Below, one piece after another: positions 1 to 9,644 of a DNA stretch of 64,000 nucleotides; the first letter of the stretch is position 1, and each line of letters begins with the position of its first letter. A program made the position numbers and the translations under genes. The notes under the pieces are model-generated. The model was not told the origin of the DNA and did no database searches. It was given only the letters and a program-made list of their open reading frames with translations. The DNA comes from Xylogone sp. PMI_703 (taxonomy: Eukaryota > Ascomycota > Leotiomycetes), in NCBI GenBank assembly GCA_021399445.1, contig JAJTUQ010000003.1, positions 1,364,001 through 1,428,000 on the forward strand, written 5' to 3'.

Positions 1-1579
1 GGCAAAAAGGCTTCGTGCCAGCCCATTTGCGGCAAACAAAGATCCTGCGTAGCGGGGGTAAGTAAATGGCAGATACCCAAGAATACCCTGACCAATAAGG
101 AATATTCCGCTGTGGGTGATTCCGACGCCAAACATTGATGCAATCCAGTGTACTGAGGGTCTCGAAGTCCATGCTATCAAAAGTTTAGTGATGTGTATTA
201 ACGGGAGACTAGGAGATGAAACCAACCAAAAATGAATAAACCGGCTGGAATTAAGACGGACCCAACGATTCCTGGAGGCAATCGCTCCTCTGGAGGAACG
301 GTATCCATCTTTGCGAATCGTTTCTCACTATGACGCATATACCACATGAGAGTCGGGCTTGTCACTATCAGTCCTCCCGCTATAGAGAGAAACGCCAACC
401 CCATAGCGCCCGTTCTGAATGAATAAATACGCTCATACACGAGTGGAAAAGACTCAAAGAACGAGTAATATATGCCATATCCCAGCGCCAGATATACAGT
501 TGTGAATAGTACTGCCGGATCAAGAGCGTTGATTTCCCACGGCTTAACTAGTGCATCGAATGCTACCTCTCGGACACTCATATGAGCCTGCCTTATCTCA
601 GATTCAGATTTAAGGTCACTTCGACCGGTTAGCGCTCGGAGTCTCTGGGCTCGTCGAAGTAGTATAGTATCACCCGAAGTCTCTGGCAGCGTAAGCAGAA
701 TAAGAATACACAGAGGTGCCGAAAGCCAGAGCAGCTCCCAGCCACTCCATCGCCATCCCATATTCTGTACCGCATACCCTGAGAGGACCGGACCGACAAC
801 CTATCAAAACATTAAAGATCAGCTTCTTGCTCCACAAGTCGAGCGGTCTTAGAGAATCTCACAGGTCCTAGGCTTGCACCGGCTGACCAAACGGCGATGA
901 CATACTGCATCCGCATGGGGGAGATGAAGTCTCCATAACTTGCTCCTGCCGTGGTTAAGGCCGGCGAGCAAAGGACGCCTAGGATAAATCTGACTACCAG
1001 CAGGCCGGCCATGTTGTTGACAAGAGCGAGTGGAAGGCTGAGAATCGTAAATAAGATGTAGCTGATAGCATATGGCGGATTACGTCCAATCCTGGGAATC
1101 TCCGTCAGAGGTGATAGAATCATTGGGGCGATGCCGTAGCCAAGAACGTAAAGAACCAGGCCGAGGCCAGTGACCGTCTCGCTGGCATTGAACGCTTTCA
1201 TGACGCCTGCTTCGCTACTTGAGTACATGGATGCCCCCGAATATGCGGCAATTGTGTATACAAAAAGGAGGACAGACGTGTACACCTTTCTCCCGTTCGA
1301 CCAATTTTGTGGATTTTCGGGGTCATCGTCGGAATACCACGTCACTATAACAATAGCCGTATCGGATTTTGCACTGTCAGAAGCTGTATCTGAAGTGGAA
1401 TCCGGTTTGGTTTCCACGCCTGAGGGAGATGGGCTGGAAGCCAGCAGCGGTGGTTGGTGGGCGGGCGATAGGTACATAGGCGGCAGCTGAAAGCCGTCAT
1501 ATTCATCTGGGTACTTCACCCAGCGTCTCCAGCCGAGTGTACGGAGGAAGGTTCCAATTGCCGTTTCACAAAATGCCAT
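1..1579 (-). CDS. MFS multidrug/polyamine-type transporter, 3' end beyond window
   Basis: Plasma-membrane proton antiporter of the DHA1 drug/polyamine family, probably exporting small organic compounds. Three exons are visible on the minus strand: 1579-863, 800-227 and 173 to the window edge. The joins restore family sequence: GASLGP runs into VVGPVLSGYAVQ, and FIF runs into AWTSRPSVHWIA, which is a well-conserved stretch in this family. An N-terminal cytosolic tail is followed by the DPENPQNW-type motif that precedes TM1 in fungal members, then several membrane segments and the central cytosolic loop. The start MAFCETAIG was chosen because it matches the usual N-terminus of FLR1-like carriers; an upstream in-frame ATG at 1645 would add 22 residues. 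The gene is divergent from a Zn2Cys6 regulator, which suggests specific control. The substrate is unknown. The last membrane segments are off the window. Confidence 0.88.
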
Positions 1580-2155
1580 TTTCCGGAATGAATGAGAATT
1601 CAAGTAAGAAGTATATGAATGTGGTCGGAATACTGGCGAATTCAACGGCTCGGTGTAGGGATGAGGGTCAACCTTTTATCTTTCGTTCCTCATGCTGATT
1701 GTACGGAGAGAGACCCCCTTTTTGCGGCTTCTTCCTCATAATTCATATTTCAAAGCAACCAGGCATTGGCCAATTGCCGTAGCATCGTTCTACATGTAAA
1801 TTTCCTGCTCATCACGGATCATGAGCTGTCTGACAGGTTGCATTGTTTGGTGCAGGCGGCTCAAAGCTAGCCGGAAACGGACAGAATTGATACTGTAAGG
1901 AATCAAAGTAGTTCAAAACACAGGGCTTTGGACCCCCTTCAGCTGTGGGTGGGAGCGGCTCAAAGCTAGCCAGATATAGCTAGGCAGAGGTTGCTGTTTC
2001 TCGCGCAATTCTAACTACATTTACTCGTTCTCTGTATATTTAATCATATCCGGCGAATGCCTCTGCTGGTCGGAACTGTTTGGCTCACTCCCACTTCTTA
2101 CCAGTAGCGTTTGACTCAAAACATATATCCTTTCAACCCGCGATTATCTCTACTC
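1580..2155. promoter_or_regulatory. Divergent promoter with duplicated CGG-N11-CCG-type site
   Basis: This region separates the MFS exporter from the Zn2Cys6 regulator. It holds a 16-bp sequence, CGGCTCAAAGCTAGCC, twice in the same orientation, at 1857-1872 and 1956-1971. In the first copy the flanking base completes CGG-N11-CCG, the spacing classically recognised by Gal4-like Zn2Cys6 dimers; the second copy ends CCA instead of CCG. I infer that the neighbouring regulator may bind here to control itself and the exporter. Binding is not shown by the sequence. Confidence 0.5.
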
Positions 2156-3965
2156 ATGGTGAACTACGGCGTATCGCGTGGATGCTCTGAGTGCAAGAAG
2201 CGACATAAGAAGGTTAGCTCAGCCCAGGCCAAAGCGAACATGGATTGACTCAGTGACAGTGCGATGAAACTCGTCCGGTAGGTCCATCAACGCAGAAGAC
2301 CACAATGGATCGGACAATGGTCTGATATCCCTGAATATATTGTAGGCCTGTATTCGATGTCGCAAATTTGGGAGAGTCTGCTCTGGTTTCCTGCCGGAGG
2401 CATCGCTGGTGTTCCGCCACTGGTCGGCTCCCTGCCAGCCTTCCTATGCCCCGTCCATCTTCCAGGCCTTGCACGATGTGCAGGATGAGATCCAGCAAGA
2501 CTCGGCTCTGAGACTTTTTGTTGACGAATTTGTTGTTGTAGCCACGGATCCAAGTTTATCGCGGGGCTTTCTCGACGGCATGCAGCACATGTTGAGGCGG
2601 GTTCATCCAGCCTCTGCGCTGGCTTGCACAGCCAGGATCCTCGTACTTGCCTGCATTGGACATCGCACGGGAAAAAGGAGCCTGGTGTCAAAGACACAAA
2701 GGCAATACATTGATATTCTTCAGATATATAGTCGGTCACTGTCTGCCCAGTCCACGCATGTTCCCGTTGAGGATCTATATACGGCAGTTCTCCTGGGCCT
2801 CTATGAAGTGAGAAGACCACTCATCCGCTTTCCAGTTGTTTGATGCTAACGTCTCCAAGATCATTGTTGGAGGTGATGAGTCGACTACGCAGTGCATGAC
2901 TCATGCCAGGGGCATCTGTGCCATTCTTTCCAGCTCAAGCTCTCCTTTTGACCTGACATCCGGCCCTCATATGTTTCAGCTGAATAATCCACTTCGGCTC
3001 AGACAACCTATAGTAAGTCTGACTGTCTCAATTGTGCATTCACGACAGACGACTAATATTGGTGGATCATAAAGAAGGGCAATGCTGTACTGTACTTACC
3101 CGCTGGTAATGGCAATGTGCAGAGTCTGGACTCGACGCTGCTCAAGTTTCAAGATTTCTTTCATCGTGCTGGCATATGTTGCACCAAGAATTGTCTGTCC
3201 ATTGAAGAGTGCCATAGCTTACTGGAAGAGGGGACGGCCCTCGATGATGAATTTGAGCGTTGGGGGAAGCTCCCTGGTCATGTTGGAGCGCCATATACCT
3301 ATAAAACTATCACGGTCATGGATGAATCAGCAGCAACCTCGTCTAGACCGGCTTACTTTTACCCTGGAAGAGTAGACTACTATTTTGATTGTACGTTTAG
3401 CAACCAGAAACTCTTGCCGGTCACTAACACATAATTAGATTACATGGCGGCAGTTTGGAACACCTTCCGCAAATCTCACGTCCAGCTACTCGACATGATA
3501 GTACACTTAGCGAAACGAACGTCTCAGGAGCGAATGGTATCGAATATTATAGAGCGCTGCGGAATCATTGTCGCGGATGTAATTGCTTCTATTCCATATC
3601 ACCTTGCCCTCAATGTTCACGATTACGCGAGACTAGTCAAAACCACGGCAGCATTTATTCCTCCAAACCGACCGATTGGCGGCTTGCTGCTGCTGCATCC
3701 ACTCTACACATGCGCGAAATGCGAGATTGTGCCTCACCATATCAGGTTATACCTGAGTCGTTGCTTGGCATGGATCGCAGAATACGTGGGTATAGGACAG
3801 GCGCGTTTACTGGCCAAGAGCATTAACGAGCGAATGGATGAAGCTCACCCATTGAGCGATCCACTATTTCCTTTTCAAACAGTTTCTGAAGGGCATATAC
3901 TCGTCTGGGCAGGTATGTTGCTCCGGCCAACCTGCCTAGATAGCCTACCTGTGAAGCAGGCTTAG
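2156..3965 (+). CDS. Zn2Cys6 fungal transcription factor
   Basis: Nuclear regulator with an N-terminal zinc binuclear cluster. Six exons give about 510 residues: 2156-2212, 2260-2277, 2346-2807, 2860-3012, 3075-3390 and 3439-3965. The cluster is assembled over the first three exons and reads CSECKKRHKK, then CDETRP, then ACIRCRKFGRVC, with all six cysteines in place. The second exon is only 18 nt but is needed to keep the cluster. The rest resembles the acidic/helical fungal regulatory domain (Fungal_trans_2/DUF3468 type). The 3' end is uncertain: either the frame runs to the stop at 3965, or an intron from 3911 joins to 3974 and ends at 4059. Divergent from an MFS exporter with shared promoter repeats, so a role in detoxification or export is plausible but inferred. 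Confidence 0.85.
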
Positions 3966-4252
3966 CGTTATAGCAATTGGATCGTGTACTCACAGCTTAT
4001 TTCGTCTCTCTGCCTGTAATCTGGATAGTATACCAACGCGAGTTAACATTATTGAGTGAAACATACATCAAACCATGAAGTATACATCAAGACCCTTACT
4101 TGGTCAGCAGACTGCAGACCTTAGGCCCCTAGCACAATTATTTAATTCGCAAGAAGAACTTTTAATTCACACTTCATTGGAGAGGGTGGGATTATGAAAT
4201 GTGGATACAGTTATGCTCTTCGAATACGACTCATGCCAAGTCCTAATAATAA

Positions 4253-5339
4253 TCATGGTATGCACATAGAGTCTAGTATCCGACGGACATTTGCAAAGCT
4301 CAATTCATCCATTGTTTCCTGCCAAAGTCTTTCAATAACTTGCTTTCCCTCTGTTGTATATAGAAATGCGGGGAATCTCAATAGGATTAATTTAGTCAAA
4401 TATTCAAGATTGGAGAAAGGGATACTTACGGTGCAATCTTCCAATTCATAAGAAAGCATCCATGAGAGCTCTTTCCCTTAACAAGAACTGCATCCAAGTA
4501 TGTCGAGGAGCCAACATCTACTGATCTGCCAGAGATAGCGCCCAAGCCTGTATTAATCTTGGATGCTATACCCGTTGTCCCGCGACCTAGTTCTGTCCCC
4601 TTAACCAAGCCCGGATCCACCAAATTCACAACTACATCATCCGAAGAGACATAGTCAACCAATTTATAAACAAACAGGTGTGCAAGTAGTTTAGATAAAC
4701 AGTATTGATCGCGTGATACGAAGCTTTTCGGATCATCGAAAGATGGTAAAAGTGGCGGCTTGATTTTGTTGGGGAATTTTGCAGCATATGCAAGTGCCGA
4801 GGTGACAATTGTTAGTCGACCAGATATTCCCGCTGGAGACTTTGCTTTGGCAACGGGGAGGAGGACAAGGGAAAGAAAGGCTGTCGATAGATAGTTAATC
4901 TGGATGTCCTCCTCGTGACCAGTGGAAGGAATAATGTCAAACTTAGCTTTTCCTATACCGGCGTTGAGAATAACAATATCGAGACGAGTTAGCTTGTCCC
5001 TTACGTGTTGTGCAAACTCCATGATAGAATCATATGAGCTCATATCAAGGGCCCAAATCTCAATTATTGCATTCGGATATGACGTTTGGAGCTTAGTAGC
5101 AGCAATTTTCCCCTTTTGAGCAGAGCGAACGGCAAGGATCAAGTGAGAGAGATTATACGAGAGCAGCTGATGACCGCAATTGAATCCCAGACCGGCGTTT
5201 CCCCAGTTATTATGGCTACTTTTGCAGACAGGTTCGTAGTCTGGGCTGGCCATTGAGGCTTAGAGCAAAACTGACTTTTAATAAAAATATTCGGGAAAAA
5301 AGGAGTAGTCAGAGATGGGAGATCCTTTAAGGAAGCCAT
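4253..5339 (-). pseudogene. Short-chain dehydrogenase/reductase with a one-base frameshift in the NAD(P) motif
   Basis: Rossmann-fold NAD(P)-dependent oxidoreductase of the fungal WW-oxidoreductase/retinol-dehydrogenase-like group. Translation from the ATG at 5339 gives MASLKDLPSL and runs to KVAIITG; the next residues expected, GNAGLGFNCG, are present but one base out of frame. The break lies at a run of four C (plus strand 5201-5204), where a fifth would restore the TGxxxGxG cofactor motif. Downstream, the NAG motif (LNAGIG), the catalytic serine (VTSALAY) and YCLSK active site are intact. A 53-nt intron (4429-4377) joins to a final exon 4376-4253. An ATG at 5253 could start a shorter protein lacking the first beta strand. 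Either a recent inactivating mutation or a homopolymer sequencing error. Divergent from a regulator-like gene. Confidence 0.75.
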
Positions 5340-5918
5340 TATTGATTGCGGTGGGATTGGTTTAGGTGGGATAATGGGTGGTACACAACGAAAGGGGGTT
5401 AACAATGTTTTATAATAATCAGACCTCCAAGGTGTTGCAGCAAGTGCGTGATCGATGCAAAGGGACGGGGCATTCTGATACATGCCTGTATGACCGTTCA
5501 TTCCCAGGTGAATACGCACTTTCACGTCTTGATCCAATAAGGCCACTGGATTTAACATTAGATTAAAGCTATACATGATCTAGAAAGTAATCTTGTGCAT
5601 GTGTTCGCACATGCACATACTTTGGTTAATCTCCTACAGCCAATCGGCATCTACGGTAAATGCACAATGGGCTGAATCTAGGTTGTTCCTTGCCGTTCCT
5701 TGCCATTCCTTTCCACTCGAGTACTCTTCCTTTAATATCTAATACTTTGCTCCTGCAGAAAATTATTTCGTTCAATGAAGCGCCCAACTATTGACCCAGA
5801 TGAGAAATCTCGAAGGGGAAGATCGAGGCCGGTTTTTAGTGGAGACATCGTGGATCACTAATCCGAGAAATCTCTGTTGCAAACATATGTGATTGGTTTC
5901 GTCGTTAGGTGATAAAGT
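5340..5918. promoter_or_regulatory. Divergent intergenic region with perfect hairpin and 10-mer tandem repeat
   Basis: Lies between the SDR and the regulator-like gene. At 5594-5617 the sequence forms a perfect 10-bp dyad, TGTGCATGTG and CACATGCACA, around the four bases TTCG. At 5685-5714 there are three head-to-tail 10-mers: two exact GTTCCTTGCC and one degenerate ATTCCTTTCC. Either could be a protein-binding dyad; if transcribed, the first would fold into a stable UUCG-capped stem. No coding potential is seen. Confidence 0.5.
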
Positions 5919-7507
5919 ATGCCTATGAAAGGGGCTTCGGGTAAGTATTTACGGTTATACCTTTGCAGGTCCAGAATGTCACATTAATGAGCTCTCCCGA
6001 CAGGCAATATGCCATTCATTATATTGAGCGGCCAGGATCAAGTTGATGCAAAGACTCGTAGAGTAATCAGGCGCCAGATGATTGGCAAGAATCGTGGAAA
6101 GACGACTAGTATGAAACGCGGAGAGACCAATTTAGAAGCTGAGACGGATCCCGATGGACTTAATAAATCACCAGAATCATTGATCAAAATTTCTCGCTTC
6201 TTTATTCCTATGAAGATTGGCTCAGATCTCTCCTTCACTCAATTTGCAGATACTATAGAACCATCTATGGCGGCGAGTATGCTAAAGTGTATGTTGGTCT
6301 TGGTTGATTATTAGGTAACATCGATATTACTTCACACATATCTAATATATAGTTTCCTCCATAGCTAAAAAGGCTCTCTTTCCCCTAGAGGGAGATATAA
6401 AATTTTACAATAAACAGGAGGAATGGTTCGAGCCTTTAAAATTCGATGCCGCCTACTTACATGCCATGGCTTTTGGCGCTCAATCCTTTTTCAGCTGGGT
6501 ATTGGGCGATCAAGCCTTTTCATCTAGCCAAGTGGCATTTCTTCATTTTATGAAAGCACTACAGCTTTTGCGAGAGAGGCTGGAATTTGGGGATGAGATA
6601 GAAAAGGTGTCGAATACCACCATATATGTGGTTCTGACTCTAGCTACGCATGCACACATGGTAGGAGAGCATGAATCTGCAAAGGATCACATGATTGGCT
6701 TTCGCAAGATGGTCAGTATTAGGGGAGGAATAACCACCTTTAGGTCTAATATGAAGCTGTTAATTGAAATTCTCAGGTAAGCGCCTTCTAACCCGCTAAG
6801 TATCACTTTTGAGAAATTAAAAGAAAATAAACCAAGAGAAGTATTGACTATTGGACAGATGTGATATAAGGATGGCACTCAATGATGGGAGAAGACCCTT
6901 ATTCTTTAACAATCCATTCTGGGAACCTTTTATACCCTTCTCAGAACTAGCTACACCAGAAAGTGGCATGGATGAATTTCTCCACAAGATAGATGGTGAA
7001 TTAGCTAGAGCCTGGAGAGCGATGAAAAAGTTTTGCTCGTTGATCATTGCTGCTTCACACACCAAACATAAACTGTCTCAAAAATCTCTATTCAATACTA
7101 TGGCTTCAGTTTTATACCGCCTTCTTTATATGAGCTTCGAAACAAATTCCCTAAATGAGGTACTTCGTTTCAGATTGTTAGCCTTTGCCTCTAATGTTTT
7201 CTTACAGTGGCAAGCGTTGAAGCTGGCTCATCTTCATTTTCATCCAATCCATAGAGATTGCCTCCTCAAGCATAAATCTTCGTGTGATTTATCAAGTGAT
7301 TTTTTGATCTGGCTTCTAATAGTGGGCAGACTCTCAATATTTAGTGAAGTGGACGATGTGTGGATAGTACCATGGCTGCGATTGAATATTGGGTCAAGTC
7401 AGGCAGGCGAGTGGAACGAGACCCGGCAGATATTGGAAAGTTTTATGTGGATTAGGGTGATTCAGGATGAACCTGGGAAGACTATCTTTGAATCTGTCTT
7501 CTTATAA
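5919..7507 (+). CDS. Fungal regulator-like protein (DUF3468/Fungal_trans_2 type) lacking a zinc cluster
   Basis: Predicted 459-residue protein from four exons: 5919-5940, 6004-6288, 6353-6776 and 6859-7507. The start gives MPMKGASGN followed by FIILSGQDQVDAKTRRVIRR. This opening, a short beta-like segment followed by a basic arginine/lysine stretch, is typical of the tachykinin-like/DUF3468 family of fungal proteins related to transcription factors. No Zn2Cys6 or other DNA-binding cysteine cluster exists upstream in frame. The middle and C-terminal parts are helical and leucine-rich with LARAWRAMKKF-like repeats of regulator domains. It may act as a co-regulator or simply be a degenerate family member. 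Adjacent and divergent to the frameshifted SDR. Confidence 0.75.
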
Positions 7508-9644
7508 ATTTGTACTATTCGTCGACGTTGTCTAATTTAAAAACATAAAATCATGGCACTGCATATTTGCAACTGAAGAACGACGATTCCCTGTCATTTC
7601 GTTGCTGGGGGCCGGCTAGACAAAGTTTATTTGTACGCCAGTTTGTAAGTGCTAGTCGTTGGTTAGCCTCTTATGTGTACAGACGGAAAGAATAATTTCA
7701 TTGACTGTAATGGAATAACTTGAATAAGAAAGTTCACTTTGTATTAACATATAATTAGCCTCTGAAGCCTATAGAAACTCGGATTCAGATGCGCTATATC
7801 TTATGAAAACATGCTCTATCCTATGTGTTTATTAAAGATCTAGTTCTAAAGCGGTTGGCCGAGTTCGATTTCAATCCCTGGATTTGTCAACAGCAGACGG
7901 ACTATATACCTCTGGTCCTTCTCAGCCACAATTATTCTTTGAGTAGAAATCTATTGTACTCCTTAACTAGCACAAGTTTGAACGGTTCCTTGTGCCCATC
8001 AGAAACTCTCTTCGCGATAGTGGTACAGCATGGTAGAATTCGAGGTACTCTTCCCGCGATGTAGTCTTTACTTAGTTCACACCACGCTTTTGGCTCACAC
8101 CACCGCCCACAATAACAACATTTAATTGGCTGTATAGAGTAAGCTCACGTAGTTTTTTGGTATACACAAATGTATTTATTACTATAACTACAATTGTGCC
8201 CTTTTTAAAGTATCTATAACCTTGCTAAGTGATGCCTCAGCTTTCTTACGCTTGCTCTACAGCTGCAGTACCACTGTGCTACATGCCTTTTCGTCAGGGG
8301 AAGCCTTAGTTACTGCTACCAGCCGATGAATTTCCATAATAGGGGTCTTCCGACGGGTATACCGATAATATATTTATTTACGTTATATTACCCATGTACC
8401 AGTTAGAGGTCACCAGCTTTACGCTTTAGTGGCATAAAGCTCTATTCATGGCTGACTAAATCTGCTACGCAATCTGCATTGTAGCTGGACTTTCTTCATG
8501 ATCCAACATATAAGCGCCCGGTCGGAATGGCACCCTATATCTCGGAATATATACGAGTGCTACCTTCCTTTATATAACTACTTGGGAAGGTAGACGAAAA
8601 CTACATACGCCTGCCAACTCCCAGTACAGCTGGAATTTACTGTCTCCACAACAGCTATAAAAATTTATTAAGGAACATGCATAGGTCCAATGTTGGCAGG
8701 CTGGCTATTTATAACATACTCTTCATACGTATATCATGGCTTACCAATAAATAATATTCCTGGCGAATTCGAACCTCTCAATACAATTGATAGGGACTTT
8801 TATCGCTTTTACCACCCTCGTATGTAACAGCGTATCTGCCAATTCTCATCTGTTTTATTGAATTTCGCCAAAGGACATAATGACATGTGAGAATTGATAT
8901 GTGACGTGTAAAATGGGGTCTGGCCATATATATATTCTGGTGAAATTAGAGAGGATCCGACGAGACAAATGCAACAGTAAGAGCAAGCAAAGGCATATAG
9001 GGCAGTCTCAGGAGTACAGAAGTTACACGTATTATCAGAAAAGTCACAGCAAACAATGCCTCTGCGAGGTTGACCGTCCTCCTGGTACCGTGGGGGAGGC
9101 ATACTGGTACACACTGAGTAGTCATGAGAGTGATTCCGGTTTGAGGATTAGCCCATGAGTATGAGTGGTTGAAAGACGGGAACTAACCTGGAAATAATAT
9201 GCTTGGGGGAATAATCCCCGGATCTTGAACCGTAAGAATCTGGAATGACATATTGGGCAATAGGACGAACAATGCTCGTATCTGTGACTACCACCGCATT
9301 TGAAAGATCTACTCCAAATTGTAGAGATCTGCGCGTATGATGTTTACTTTATGCGTGATACCAGCATTCAAGTTGCATATCTGTTGTGCGCTAATCCTAG
9401 CACAGAACATAACCCCTGACATCCCGGCTACCATACGTCTATCGTGCTCATATATTCAGATACCTTCCCGTTTGGTATACTCGTATCGTTTACGCTAGGG
9501 ATCCATACTCGAAATCCAAGTTATCTTCTATAACTGCCACCATAGATCCGGAGTTAGGGTTTACCATGGTTAGGATTCTATAAGAGAGCGCTTTGGCTCA
9601 CTGATCGCACCAACTCCATAGCCTGAAAGTATCTCACCACCAAG
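7508..9644. other. AT-rich intergenic stretch with no supported gene
   Basis: About 2.1 kb without a convincing coding region. Short open frames of 60-100 codons occur on both strands but show no family motif, no plausible splice continuation and no consistent codon usage. A tRNA-like phrase near 7850-7885 was examined and rejected. The last 150 bases should contain the promoter of the subtilase gene. Confidence 0.5.

Noticed and set aside
1170..1490. Plus-strand frame inside the MFS gene
   Set aside because: It is the antisense shadow of the MFS exon, whose protein shows the family motifs.
3911..4059. Alternative last intron and exon of the first Zn2Cys6 gene
   Set aside because: The splice sites are acceptable, but the resulting C-terminus is no more family-like than reading to the stop at 3965; kept as a note only.
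7845..7895. tRNA-like phrase GGTTGGCCGAGTTCGATTTC resembling A-box and B-box sequences
   Set aside because: The A-like and B-like blocks overlap almost directly, leaving no room for an anticodon arm, and no acceptor stem pairs around them.
8755..8785. Minus-strand GGTTCGAATTC resembling a tRNA T-loop
   Set aside because: No D-arm, anticodon arm or acceptor stem could be built around it on either strand.
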